From a virus, in the IMG/VR virus record IMGVR_UViG_3300031951_010869, positions 1 to 64,000 of that record: a stretch of DNA of 64,000 nucleotides. One strand, given 5' to 3'. A program made the position numbers and the translations under genes. The notes beneath the pieces are model-generated. The model saw nothing but the letters and a program-made list of their open reading frames with translations. It was not told where the DNA came from and searched no databases. Of this stretch, positions 16,254 through 23,702 are shown piece after piece (position 1 is the first letter of the stretch; every line of letters starts with the position of its first letter).

Positions 16254-17065
16254 AATTAATGGTAGCAGGCTGCTCGTTTTCGGCAGTGAGTCAAACTTTG
16301 CCAGGCACTGCTTGGAGTGAACGCTTGGCCGAAAAACTAGGTGGCTGGGAGTTGGTTAACCTAGCACGCCAAGGTTGTTCAAACGGCGGCATCCGTATAC
16401 AAATAGACGAGATACGCAGACAGCGTCCAGACTTTGCTGTGATTGGTCCTACCTTCTGGGATCGTATGGAAATACCTGCAAACTCTGTGCCATATGATTG
16501 GTCACAGGCACCCAGCGCCGGGGAAAATCCTCCACTAGAACGACACCTACAAAATAGAAAACTGGGCAATGGCTACAACAGACAAGATGGCATACGCAAT
16601 GTAAATTATGGTCGGGAGCCATCAAACATGATCTGCGAAACTATTTTTACTCTTGCAGAAAACTTTGATCATCCGTACAGACAGGGCCGCATTACCAAAC
16701 AAGCGCAGAACGGCATACGTCACTGGATTGATTCAATCTATGACAATGCTTGGAAAAAGCAACAGGACGAGTGGATGATCCGAGAAGGTGTGATTACCAT
16801 GTTCTTGGATGACATCAAGTTTTTAGTGCTACCCAACTTGCTGTGGCCATTCGATCCTGACAATCATACCTTATGGCGTGATGCGTTTCCTAAACTTATC
16901 CCTGATCACTACATACAATTGGACACAACTAAAAGTCCTCAAGCCATATGTGGCAGTTACCCATTTTCAGGAGACGACCCTGGATATCATTCTGGTCCCG
17001 AAGGACAGGAAAAAATTGCTGAAAACTTCTATCAGCACATTTCAACCCACTTCGTCATCCCATAA
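16250..17065 (+). CDS. SGNH-hydrolase-like protein
   Basis: The 271-residue protein starts with 'MKLMVAGCSFSA', a GDSL-like block I with the Ser nucleophile at about 9-11, has 'VNLARQGCSNGG' (Gly and Asn oxyanion residues) near 36-47, and ends with 'DDPGYHSGPEGQEKIAENF', where Asp and His would complete the triad. It probably acts as an esterase or acyltransferase on sugars. It ends in a 24-nt tail-to-tail overlap with a reverse-strand gene. Four further SGNH-like genes occur in the window. Confidence 0.65.
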   Translation: MKLMVAGCSFSAVSQTLPGTAWSERLAEKLGGWELVNLARQGCSNGGIRIQIDEIRRQRPDFAVIGPTFWDRMEIPANSVPYDWSQAPSAGENPPLERHLQNRKLGNGYNRQDGIRNVNYGREPSNMICETIFTLAENFDHPYRQGRITKQAQNGIRHWIDSIYDNAWKKQQDEWMIREGVITMFLDDIKFLVLPNLLWPFDPDNHTLWRDAFPKLIPDHYIQLDTTKSPQAICGSYPFSGDDPGYHSGPEGQEKIAENFYQHISTHFVIP

Positions 17066-18169
17066 CCAATGGCCACCTTCAATGTGTTGATGCAGTAGAT
17101 CAGACATTGTGGCTTGAAACTGAATCTGGTAACTGCGCAATCTAGCTTGGTTGTGATCCAGTATGGCTTGTATGCGTTCATACAACACTTTGGGATTTTC
17201 AAAATATGCCAACTGCAATACCTGATGCATGGCCCGTTCAAATCGTATGCTGTCCACAGGATGTTCATCGTAGCTTTCGTCAAGGATACTGCTAAATGTT
17301 TCAAACCCTAGTTCGCGCATGCGAGCAAGAAATCCTTGTGCGCCAAAAAACACAAAAATTCTTCTGGCTAACAAACACTTGGTAACTTTTTCACTCCAGA
17401 AAAATGTTGTGCCAGTGCCCAGTGTTTCACACACAATGCTGTAATGACTGCGTTGATAGATGTTCCAGGGCACATATGGACTGATACTGCGAGTGATGTT
17501 GTCCGTGACTTCCCATGCAGGATTTAAGTTTGCACTCACGTAAGGCCACTTTAGCGGAGTGTCATAAAAAGTCTGCTGAAATTGATCACAGTTTCTGTCA
17601 ATCAATTTGCCTTCAAAGCAATCTCTGTAGGTCACAATGCTACGATCCAACAGCCCAGTTTTGTCCATGGCCATCATCACATAGTCACGGTGCGGTCTAC
17701 GTGCTCCTAACAGTGCTTCAAACATGTAGGGTTTTTGATCTTGGTAGGTGTCTTGGTATTCGTTGTGTCGCAAGAGATTGTAAGCCCACCAAGGGCGATA
17801 CACCATGCAGGATTGATCCAATTCTTCTCCTTGCACAAGACCGCCTACTGCCAACACATAACGTTGAATTTTGTTTTTTTCAATCCAGGCACGTATTTCT
17901 TTAACACTGTAGTATTCAATGTCACTCAGCAGTACCAAATCAAACTGACTGAGATCCATGTCAGCCAGTGCTGGATCATAATCAAACACGCCGGGCTCGT
18001 TGCACAGCACACGAAATGCTGCTACAGACCACGGTTGACTCAGCGCCAGTGCAGGATCGTTGGTAGTTTCAAATCTGCCCAGACCCCAATCAGCTGTGAC
18101 ATCAATACTTTGTGATGCAGGTTGATACACAGGATATCGGAACTTTGCTGGGTATGTTATTGTGTACAT
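17042..18169 (-). CDS. exostosin/GT-B-like glycosyltransferase, paralog 1
   Basis: The protein has 375 residues. The C-terminal third carries a signature shared by four proteins of this window: 'SIVCETLG...FWSEKVTKCL...', then a Leu-Gly-Phe-Glu-Thr-Phe segment and 'ESYDE'. This arrangement (Glu-Thr, Ser-Glu-Lys, Leu-Gly-Phe, Ser-Tyr-Asp) is typical of exostosin- or fucosyltransferase-like GT-B C-terminal domains that bind the nucleotide sugar. The N-terminal half is specific to this paralog. It is the last gene of a reverse operon behind a radical SAM gene and a DUF6492-like gene, overlapping the latter by 13 nt. Confidence 0.6.
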   Translation of the reverse strand: MYTITYPAKFRYPVYQPASQSIDVTADWGLGRFETTNDPALALSQPWSVAAFRVLCNEPGVFDYDPALADMDLSQFDLVLLSDIEYYSVKEIRAWIEKNKIQRYVLAVGGLVQGEELDQSCMVYRPWWAYNLLRHNEYQDTYQDQKPYMFEALLGARRPHRDYVMMAMDKTGLLDRSIVTYRDCFEGKLIDRNCDQFQQTFYDTPLKWPYVSANLNPAWEVTDNITRSISPYVPWNIYQRSHYSIVCETLGTGTTFFWSEKVTKCLLARRIFVFFGAQGFLARMRELGFETFSSILDESYDEHPVDSIRFERAMHQVLQLAYFENPKVLYERIQAILDHNQARLRSYQIQFQATMSDLLHQHIEGGHWLWDDEVG

Positions 18170-19026
18170 TGCTTCACCATGTGTTGATAATGTTCAAAAT
18201 TAGGTATGTCCAATGTGTCCCAATCAAGTTGCATGCTTTGACTTAGGTCCGGCACAGCATCACATACTGCATTGAACTCTTTGGCATTCAATGTAGACAA
18301 CAGCTCCAATTGATTGTATTCAAAACGTTTCTGAAAAGTGTAGTTGATGGGATCACAACATGCTGCCCAGTTTCCTATCAATTCATATTCTGAAAACCAT
18401 TTGATTATTTCGCCTGTGCCCCAGGGAGGTATTGTGGGCATGCCAGGAACAGCGTCAATAATAGCGTCCAGCCACAGTTTGTTGGGCCAACGTTGGGCCA
18501 GCAGTTTGCGCAATTCAAGCCAGTGTGTGCGCAGTACAGGCACAAGCTCTGACACAAAACAATGCGGGCTGGCCTCTGGCAATCCAGTAATGCTTTCAAA
18601 TACCCCATGATAACTGCCGTGCTTGGTGTCAGGTATCACAAGATAATTCAGTTGTTCACCATCCCAGCATCTATAAGGTTCAATCATAAAAGTGTCACAG
18701 TCATGCATGAGTATGACATCTTCTTCCAACAGGTCTCGGTAGGCCAGTTTGATTGCTTGTTGTCGCAACCACCAGCCCCGATAGTCATGGTCAAACACCC
18801 AGTTGTTGACTTCAGGATAGCGTTGGTATATCACACTGTCATTCATGTACTTTAGCTGTGAAGTATCAATACCATAGCGTTCAAACACTGGCCATAGTTC
18901 ATGCTGTGGCACTGGCGAAGCTATTATGGTGTAATCTATGCCCAGTAAATTATGGTCCCACTGCATGGCAAAACATGCATGTGGCACACGATATCTTGCT
19001 AGGAACAATACTCTTGCTACAGTCAT
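18157..19026 (-). CDS. glycosyltransferase-like protein (DUF6492 type)
   Basis: The 289-residue protein has 'VILMHDCDTFMIEPYRCW' around residues 104-122, with an Asp-Cys-Asp in the DxD position of GT-A enzymes, and a 'WLRQQAIKLAYRDLL' helix before it. The pattern matches DUF6492-like sugar transferases and resembles the forward-strand gene at 14899. It is the middle gene of the reverse operon; its end overlaps the exostosin-like gene. Confidence 0.6.
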   Translation of the reverse strand: MTVARVLFLARYRVPHACFAMQWDHNLLGIDYTIIASPVPQHELWPVFERYGIDTSQLKYMNDSVIYQRYPEVNNWVFDHDYRGWWLRQQAIKLAYRDLLEEDVILMHDCDTFMIEPYRCWDGEQLNYLVIPDTKHGSYHGVFESITGLPEASPHCFVSELVPVLRTHWLELRKLLAQRWPNKLWLDAIIDAVPGMPTIPPWGTGEIIKWFSEYELIGNWAACCDPINYTFQKRFEYNQLELLSTLNAKEFNAVCDAVPDLSQSMQLDWDTLDIPNFEHYQHMVKQCTQ

Positions 19027-19069
19027 AACAAGTTGACAATTTGATTCATGAATTGTTGTAGATCTTTAT

Positions 19070-20116
19070 TCATGTTCGATTACAAGTTACTACACATTGA
19101 TAAGTTCTGCCAGCCGCAATGCTAGACTCATTCCAGGTTTGTTCCACACGTTCAAACCATTCAAGACAGTGTTCAAGAGGATATTCCAATGCATTGTTTT
19201 CTGTTACTAATGGAGCCAGTTCTTGATTGCCGGGATGATTCATGGTATGCGGATAAAACCCCAAAAAGCAGCAGGGATAAACAGAGCCGTCGGCAGCTAT
19301 GTATATTTCTCGATTGCGTTTGTGATGACACTGCATGTCTAGCACAGGAGTATCTTTGTGATGTGTGATTGTTTTGGCATCGTACCAAGTGATATGACTT
19401 TCCAAAAAAGGATGCACTGTTTGATTGGTAAGACCGCCAGGGTCTGGACCAATCTTGTGACTGAATGTGCCGTCTCGATTGTATACCGACGTGCGATCTC
19501 TTCCATCATAGATATTTTCAAACTTTGCAAAGCCCATTTGGGCAGCCATATCTCTGCAGGCCTGTTCCTGATGACGGTTATGATCAAACGGCACAAACCT
19601 CCATACAGCTTGTCCACCAGCGTTGATCAGTGCTTGAGCATGTGAAATTATTCTATGCCAGTCTGTGTCTTGGCGATACAAATGATGCGTGTCTGCTAGG
19701 CCATCAATGGCAAAACCCACTGTAACTTTGGGTAGAGCCAGTCTTGCCCACCATTCTGGACTGCGCACAGAACCATTGGTATTGATAATAACAGGTACCT
19801 GATGCTCTACCAGGTATTCTACTATTTCAACAGCATCACGTGCAGAAGCAAAATCACCCAGATTTCCATTGAATGCCACACCTCTAAATTCATATATGAT
19901 TGGCACACGATCTCCAATGGGCGGATCGGGCTGAATTAGTTGTGCTAAAACGTTAGGAGTTAGAATTTTCTTGAAATCTCCAACACTGAGTTCACACAGC
20001 GGATATCCACTATTGTAATCATACCCTCGATAGTTTCTCATGCACATGGGGCATCTGGCATTGCATCTAGTGGTCAATTCCACATGCACTTTGCGTATAT
20101 CATTCAATTTTAGCAT
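19070..20116 (-). CDS. radical SAM enzyme with SPASM-like C terminus
   Basis: I place the start at the ATG at 20116 (348 residues), because upstream in-frame codons would read through a TATAAATA late promoter 4 nt before that ATG. The cluster motif CNARCPMC (Cys 18, 22, 25) binds the [4Fe-4S] of radical SAM enzymes. The C-terminal region with 'CHHKRNREIYIAADGSVYPC' followed by Cys resembles a SPASM/twitch auxiliary cluster domain. Such enzymes modify peptides or sugars. It is the first gene of a reverse late operon with two glycosyltransferase-like genes, so a glycan or glycopeptide role is likely. Confidence 0.8.
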   Translation of the reverse strand: MLKLNDIRKVHVELTTRCNARCPMCMRNYRGYDYNSGYPLCELSVGDFKKILTPNVLAQLIQPDPPIGDRVPIIYEFRGVAFNGNLGDFASARDAVEIVEYLVEHQVPVIINTNGSVRSPEWWARLALPKVTVGFAIDGLADTHHLYRQDTDWHRIISHAQALINAGGQAVWRFVPFDHNRHQEQACRDMAAQMGFAKFENIYDGRDRTSVYNRDGTFSHKIGPDPGGLTNQTVHPFLESHITWYDAKTITHHKDTPVLDMQCHHKRNREIYIAADGSVYPCCFLGFYPHTMNHPGNQELAPLVTENNALEYPLEHCLEWFERVEQTWNESSIAAGRTYQCVVTCNRT

Positions 20117-20120
20117 GCAA

Positions 20121-20128
20121 TATTTATA
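20121..20128 (-). promoter_or_regulatory. late promoter TATAAATA (reverse)
   Basis: A perfect TATAAATA on the reverse strand lies 4 nt before the radical SAM ATG at 20116, so transcription should start within or at the start codon. It is back to back with a forward GATAAATA at 20141-20148. Confidence 0.6.
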
Positions 20129-20140
20129 GACCCACTTAAT

Positions 20141-20148
20141 GATAAATA
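20141..20148 (+). promoter_or_regulatory. late-promoter-like GATAAATA (forward)
   Basis: GATAAATA ends 6 nt before the ATG at 20154 and is divergent to the reverse TATAAATA at 20121-20128. Confidence 0.5.
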
Positions 20149-20153
20149 TCTTT

Positions 20154-20438
20154 ATGAACAAAAAGTTTGTCAAGGTAATTTGCGAAGTTTATTGCCAAGG
20201 TTGGACTGACCCTCCAACCTACCGAGCTTATGTCAATAATGAATTGTTTACCGAACGCACCTGGGTTTGGCGTGATCAGCATTTGGAAGAGTCTTTTCAA
20301 ATTGCCGCAGAACCAGGTAAGTACAAGTTGCGCTATGAATTATTGCCTGGAACATTAGCGTCAATACAGCAGCTGAATTGGCGTGTGGTTGATGGCCCGG
20401 GCATGATAGACAGCGGCGGCGAGTTGGAAATACTATAA
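20154..20438 (+). CDS. small beta-rich unknown protein
   Basis: I take the ATG at 20154 (94 residues) rather than an ATG at 20139 that would lie within the late-promoter element. The product is rich in Trp, Tyr, Glu and Leu with alternating beta pattern ('KFVKVICEVY', 'KYKLRYELLP'), suggesting a small beta-sandwich. No family is recognised. The TAA overlaps the next ATG (taatg), linking it to a small head-type gene. Confidence 0.55.
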   Translation: MNKKFVKVICEVYCQGWTDPPTYRAYVNNELFTERTWVWRDQHLEESFQIAAEPGKYKLRYELLPGTLASIQQLNWRVVDGPGMIDSGGELEIL

Positions 20439-20650
20439 TGAAAATTCAAGAAATCATGGAAAATGCGTCAGTGGGCGGCACCAGTGCTGGTAGTATAGCA
20501 CCTGTGAGCCAGGCCTTAGGCATGGTGTCAAGATCAGGCGGATCCTTGTTGAGTGGTAAATATACAACTGATCCTACGCCTAACACGCCCAAGGAATACA
20601 AAAGGAATAAGAATGTTAGCGGACGCTTTAAAAACACTCCTGGCAACTGA
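20438..20650 (+). CDS. small probable head-internal protein
   Basis: The 70-residue protein begins 'MKIQEIMEN', a leader with I-M-E before Asn that resembles N-terminal prohead-protease sites of neighbouring genes. The rest is Ser/Gly/Thr-rich with a basic C terminus and probably unstructured. The end overlaps the Dps-like gene by 38 nt in another frame. Confidence 0.5.
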   Translation: MKIQEIMENASVGGTSAGSIAPVSQALGMVSRSGGSLLSGKYTTDPTPNTPKEYKRNKNVSGRFKNTPGN

Positions 20651-21053
20651 GGAGGCTTTTGCTCTCAAAGCCAAACAGTTCCACTGGAACGTTGAAGGCC
20701 CAGACTTTGGCCAGCTTCACGCTTTCTTTGACGCAATCCATGACGATGTTTATGGTGCTACAGATCCCACAGCAGAATACATACGTGCCCTGGGCGACTA
20801 TGCTCCTGGTAGTTTTGAACGATTTGTAGAATTAACAAAAATACAGGGCCAAACAAAAATTCCACGTGCCCGACTCATGCTAGAAGAACTCTTGGCCAAC
20901 AACGGCCAAATGTTGGATCTTCTCAATCAAGTCTTCCAAGTAGCAACTGAAGAAAACCAACAAGGTATTGCTAACTTCATTGCTGAACGCATCGATGCTC
21001 ATCAAAAGCATGGCTGGATGCTGAGAAGTTACCTGAAAGAAGAAAGAGCATGA
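20613..21053 (+). CDS. dps: Dps-like ferritin
   Basis: I choose the ATG at 20613 (146 residues), preceded by aaaagga, because the Dps fold starts right after it. The motif 'AKQFHWNVEGPDFGQLHAFFDAIHDDV' spans about residues 18-45 (read as QFHWNVEG, then FGQLH, then D-A-I-H-D-D) and matches the ferroxidase-site region of Dps proteins: paired His and acidic residues at the dimer interface. Dps proteins oxidise Fe(II) and can bind and compact DNA. It lies within the head-protein operon, overlapping both neighbours, so virion packaging or protection of DNA from oxidative damage is possible. Confidence 0.85.
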   Translation: MLADALKTLLATEEAFALKAKQFHWNVEGPDFGQLHAFFDAIHDDVYGATDPTAEYIRALGDYAPGSFERFVELTKIQGQTKIPRARLMLEELLANNGQMLDLLNQVFQVATEENQQGIANFIAERIDAHQKHGWMLRSYLKEERA

Positions 21054-21775
21054 GTTCGGACATTAGATCAATACTGGAACGCCTTGCGGCGGTAGAAGGT
21101 AAACTTACGCCAGTAGGCGTCAAGCATGGGCTTAACACACAACAAAAAGGTGTGCCACAGTTGCCTGCGCTGTTCAAGCCTAAATCAGCCAGTCCTGCGT
21201 TGCGTGCCAAAAAAGATCCAGCACATCCAATGGATGGATACATGGTGGGTGATTCTGTAGAGCCCAGAAAATCCGCACTAGAAGAAGCCATGCAAGAAGT
21301 TGAAGAAGATATGTTGAGCAAGGTCAAGAAGGACCTTACACAATATCTTGATCAGTTGGAACAAAAAGTTCGAGTTGATCGTGAACTCAAAGACAAAGCA
21401 GTTGACGCTGTGGAAAAAGGTCAAGCCGAAGAAGAAATTGAAGAAGATGACTACGAGTTGACAGATCCCAGCACAGTGCATGGCATCGAGGACAAAGTAG
21501 ACACTCAGCTAGGCAACCCACAACAGCCTATCAATGACATGTCAGAAACATCATCTGCTCCGGTAAAAAGTTACGCCATGGAATATGGTGTTACCTTTGA
21601 ATGTTATGGCAACGAAAAGGATGGATTTGAACTGCGGCAAGGTAATAGATCCATGCCCAGCAAATTTAAAAACCTAGACCATGCTGACATGGCAGTAAAG
21701 TTGTTTCAAAAACGCAGAGCAATGAAACAACAGGCTCAACAAACAAGCCAACAAGATTATTTGGATGAACGCTAA
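21050..21775 (+). CDS. probable head core/scaffold-type protein
   Basis: The 241-residue protein is highly charged. Residues about 1-15 (with S-I-L-E and A-V-E-G) contain possible prohead-protease sites. A long Glu/Lys/Asp-rich coiled coil spans about 78-135, followed by an acidic stretch. The C-terminal segment (about 178-225, 'AMEYGVTFECYGNEKDG') may form a small folded domain. Coiled-coil scaffolds of T4-like prohead cores have such composition. It starts in a 4-nt overlap with the Dps-like gene. Confidence 0.5.
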   Translation: MSSDIRSILERLAAVEGKLTPVGVKHGLNTQQKGVPQLPALFKPKSASPALRAKKDPAHPMDGYMVGDSVEPRKSALEEAMQEVEEDMLSKVKKDLTQYLDQLEQKVRVDRELKDKAVDAVEKGQAEEEIEEDDYELTDPSTVHGIEDKVDTQLGNPQQPINDMSETSSAPVKSYAMEYGVTFECYGNEKDGFELRQGNRSMPSKFKNLDHADMAVKLFQKRRAMKQQAQQTSQQDYLDER

Positions 21776-23309
21776 AATGATATACACTGATCTAATCAAA
21801 CCAACTACCACAATCAACGAGCAACAGCTTGACGAAATTAGCCTGGACCAGGTTGGTCGAGGCATTGGCGGCCTTGTCGGCGGCATTGGTAAAACAGCAG
21901 GCGCTGTGGCAGGTATTCCGCAAGGCCTGGGTCGAGCAATTAAAAAAGGTTATCGTGGATCAGTAAAAGGCATTGGTGGCGAAGATGATGCTGGCAGCAC
22001 AGTGCCCGGCGCAGCCTATGGTGACACATCTGGCGCCAAGGCCGGCGGTAAAGCAGAAATGCCAATTGGATCTAATACGATTAATCCTCGTACCGGCAAG
22101 CCCTATGTGCCTAGTGATTTTTCTGGGCCGTCAGGTGGTAGTGCAACAGCAACACCTGCACCTGCTGCTTCTGGCGGTGGCGGTGGCGCAGCAGCCACAC
22201 GAGATGCTGACACAGTCAAAACAGAACTGCGCAATTTAGATGCAGCCTACAAAACAAGACGCAATGCGCTAAACAAAGAACTTGAAGCACTGTCATCAAC
22301 ACCTGCTGGTGATGCTGGCACAGAACCTACTGCAGAACCCGCAACCGGTGCATTGGGATCAGCAATTGCAGGAACCCCAACTGGTGGCAAGCCTGAAACA
22401 GTCAGCATTGGTGGACAAAAGATTTCTCCAAGCGATCCGTTGTATGCCAAAATTGCCGCATCACAAGTGATGCAAAACAAACCTCTAGTGCAATCCATTC
22501 AAGCTCTTGACGCCAAGCAGTTGGAAATAGTCAAACAGATATTGTCTAAAAAGGCCGCTGGTGCATTGGAAGAACGTTTGCCTCCTACAGTCGCACCTGT
22601 GGTACCAAACAAAAGCAGAATGAGCCAAGCATACGACATGGGCAAACAAGCTCTAAAAACCACAGGTTCAGCAATTGCTGCAACACCACGTGCGCTTTCA
22701 ACTGCTGCTGGTGCCACAAGAGGTGCATTCACTGGAATGTCACAAGCATACGCTAAAGGCAAACAAGCTGGTACCAAGTATGTAGGGCAAGGCGAATTGA
22801 GCTGGGACGATATACAAGTTGAATTGGCCAATCTGTCAGTAGAAGATGCCAAAGCATTGTTGAGTTTTGTAAATCAACTGGGAGTCACAGCAGCAGAGCC
22901 TGCTCCAGCACCAGCGCCAGCACCAGGAGCGACAGCACATGAACCAAGTGATGTTCAAATAGCTAATTTAGTTAGAGATGTTCAGAAAGGACCTGATGAA
23001 GTATTATCCAGATTTGCCGCAAGAACAGATTTACATCCAAAAATGAAAGCAGTTCTTGATGCTGAGATAGCAAAAAGAGCTAGTAGACCACCCGCACCTG
23101 CTCCAGCAGACGCCTCTGGCTCAGGAGCAGCCGGCAAGGTTCCTGGATACACAGGTCGCAAGGTCAAACTGCCTACAAAGCAAACAAAAACTCTGCCCAC
23201 AAAGACTAAAAAGAAAAAACTAAGAGAGAAGATTGTTGCAGAAACTTTGACTTGGAGCAAAAACTTTGATCCAAGCCGCCACCTAATCAAACAAATCCGT
23301 CGTACATAA
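21765..23309 (+). CDS. low-complexity probable internal head protein
   Basis: The 514-residue protein is dominated by Ala, Gly, Pro, Thr and Lys with repeats such as Ala-Pro runs (about 381-395) and Gly-rich segments (about 30-60). The N terminus contains I-N-E before Gln and L-D-E as possible maturation sites. Twice it carries a 'SRMSQAY' or 'GMSQAYAKGKQA'-type element (about 285 and 325). The C terminus is very basic (Lys runs near 478-490). No enzyme domain is visible. A second ATG at 21777 is an alternative start. It is the last gene of the late head cluster before a promoter to replication genes. Confidence 0.55.
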   Translation: MNAKMIYTDLIKPTTTINEQQLDEISLDQVGRGIGGLVGGIGKTAGAVAGIPQGLGRAIKKGYRGSVKGIGGEDDAGSTVPGAAYGDTSGAKAGGKAEMPIGSNTINPRTGKPYVPSDFSGPSGGSATATPAPAASGGGGGAAATRDADTVKTELRNLDAAYKTRRNALNKELEALSSTPAGDAGTEPTAEPATGALGSAIAGTPTGGKPETVSIGGQKISPSDPLYAKIAASQVMQNKPLVQSIQALDAKQLEIVKQILSKKAAGALEERLPPTVAPVVPNKSRMSQAYDMGKQALKTTGSAIAATPRALSTAAGATRGAFTGMSQAYAKGKQAGTKYVGQGELSWDDIQVELANLSVEDAKALLSFVNQLGVTAAEPAPAPAPAPGATAHEPSDVQIANLVRDVQKGPDEVLSRFAARTDLHPKMKAVLDAEIAKRASRPPAPAPADASGSGAAGKVPGYTGRKVKLPTKQTKTLPTKTKKKKLREKIVAETLTWSKNFDPSRHLIKQIRRT

Positions 23310-23394
23310 GAACTCTGGCCTTAGGACCGAGTGGGCGGCTTCTGCCCGGGTCATTGGATTCGCTACCCAATGATCCAAAACGAGCAACCATACA
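23310..23394 (+). other. structured spacer with two hairpins
   Basis: The gap after the head cluster holds GGGC/GCCC (in gtgggcggcttctgcccggg) and a 7-bp stem TCATTGG (23351-23357) with CCAATGA (23367-23373). No U tract follows, so it is not a textbook terminator, and it does not fold as a tRNA. It may be a transcript-end structure or small RNA element. Confidence 0.35.
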
Positions 23395-23423
23395 TTGACT
23401 TTCTTTAAATAAATCTATATACT
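23395..23423 (+). promoter_or_regulatory. sigma70-like promoter for DsbA-like gene
   Basis: TTGACT (23395-23400), a 17-bp spacer and TATACT (23418-23423) precede a strong AGGAGG ribosome site and the ATG at 23442. It marks the change from late head genes to replication genes. Confidence 0.65.
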
Positions 23424-23441
23424 ATTGTTTTAGGAGGCTCT

Positions 23442-23702
23442 ATGAGCGGCAAAACATTTAACGGCGAGCAAAAACTCAAACTCACTCAGATCATCAACGA
23501 AGGCATGCAAGTCATGCACGAAATTGAAACTCTCAACGGCGGACTTACTGACACCATCAAGGCTGTGGCTGAAGAACTGGAAATCAAGCCTGCTGTACTT
23601 AAAAAAGCAATCAAGCTGGCACACAAAGCTGAATTTGGCAAAGCCAAACAGGATCACGAAACCCTGGAAACTATTTTAGAAACAGTTGGTAAAACTCTTT
23701 GA
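23442..23702 (+). CDS. dsbA: T4 DsbA-like double-stranded DNA-binding protein
   Basis: The 86-residue protein matches the pattern of T4 DsbA: an N-terminal helix 'GEQKLKLTQIINEG', a central 'GGLTDTIKAVAEELEIKPAVLKKAIK' helix-turn-helix-like segment and an acidic C-terminal helix. In T4 this protein binds double-stranded DNA and aids late transcription with gp45, gp33 and gp55. Presence here agrees with the T4-type late promoter motifs. It has its own early promoter and an AGGAGG site. Confidence 0.8.
   Translation: MSGKTFNGEQKLKLTQIINEGMQVMHEIETLNGGLTDTIKAVAEELEIKPAVLKKAIKLAHKAEFGKAKQDHETLETILETVGKTL

Noticed and set aside
23318-23390. Possible tRNA-like sequence in the gap before the DsbA-like gene
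   Set aside because: Two hairpins are present but no acceptor stem, anticodon arm or T-loop consensus fits a tRNA cloverleaf.
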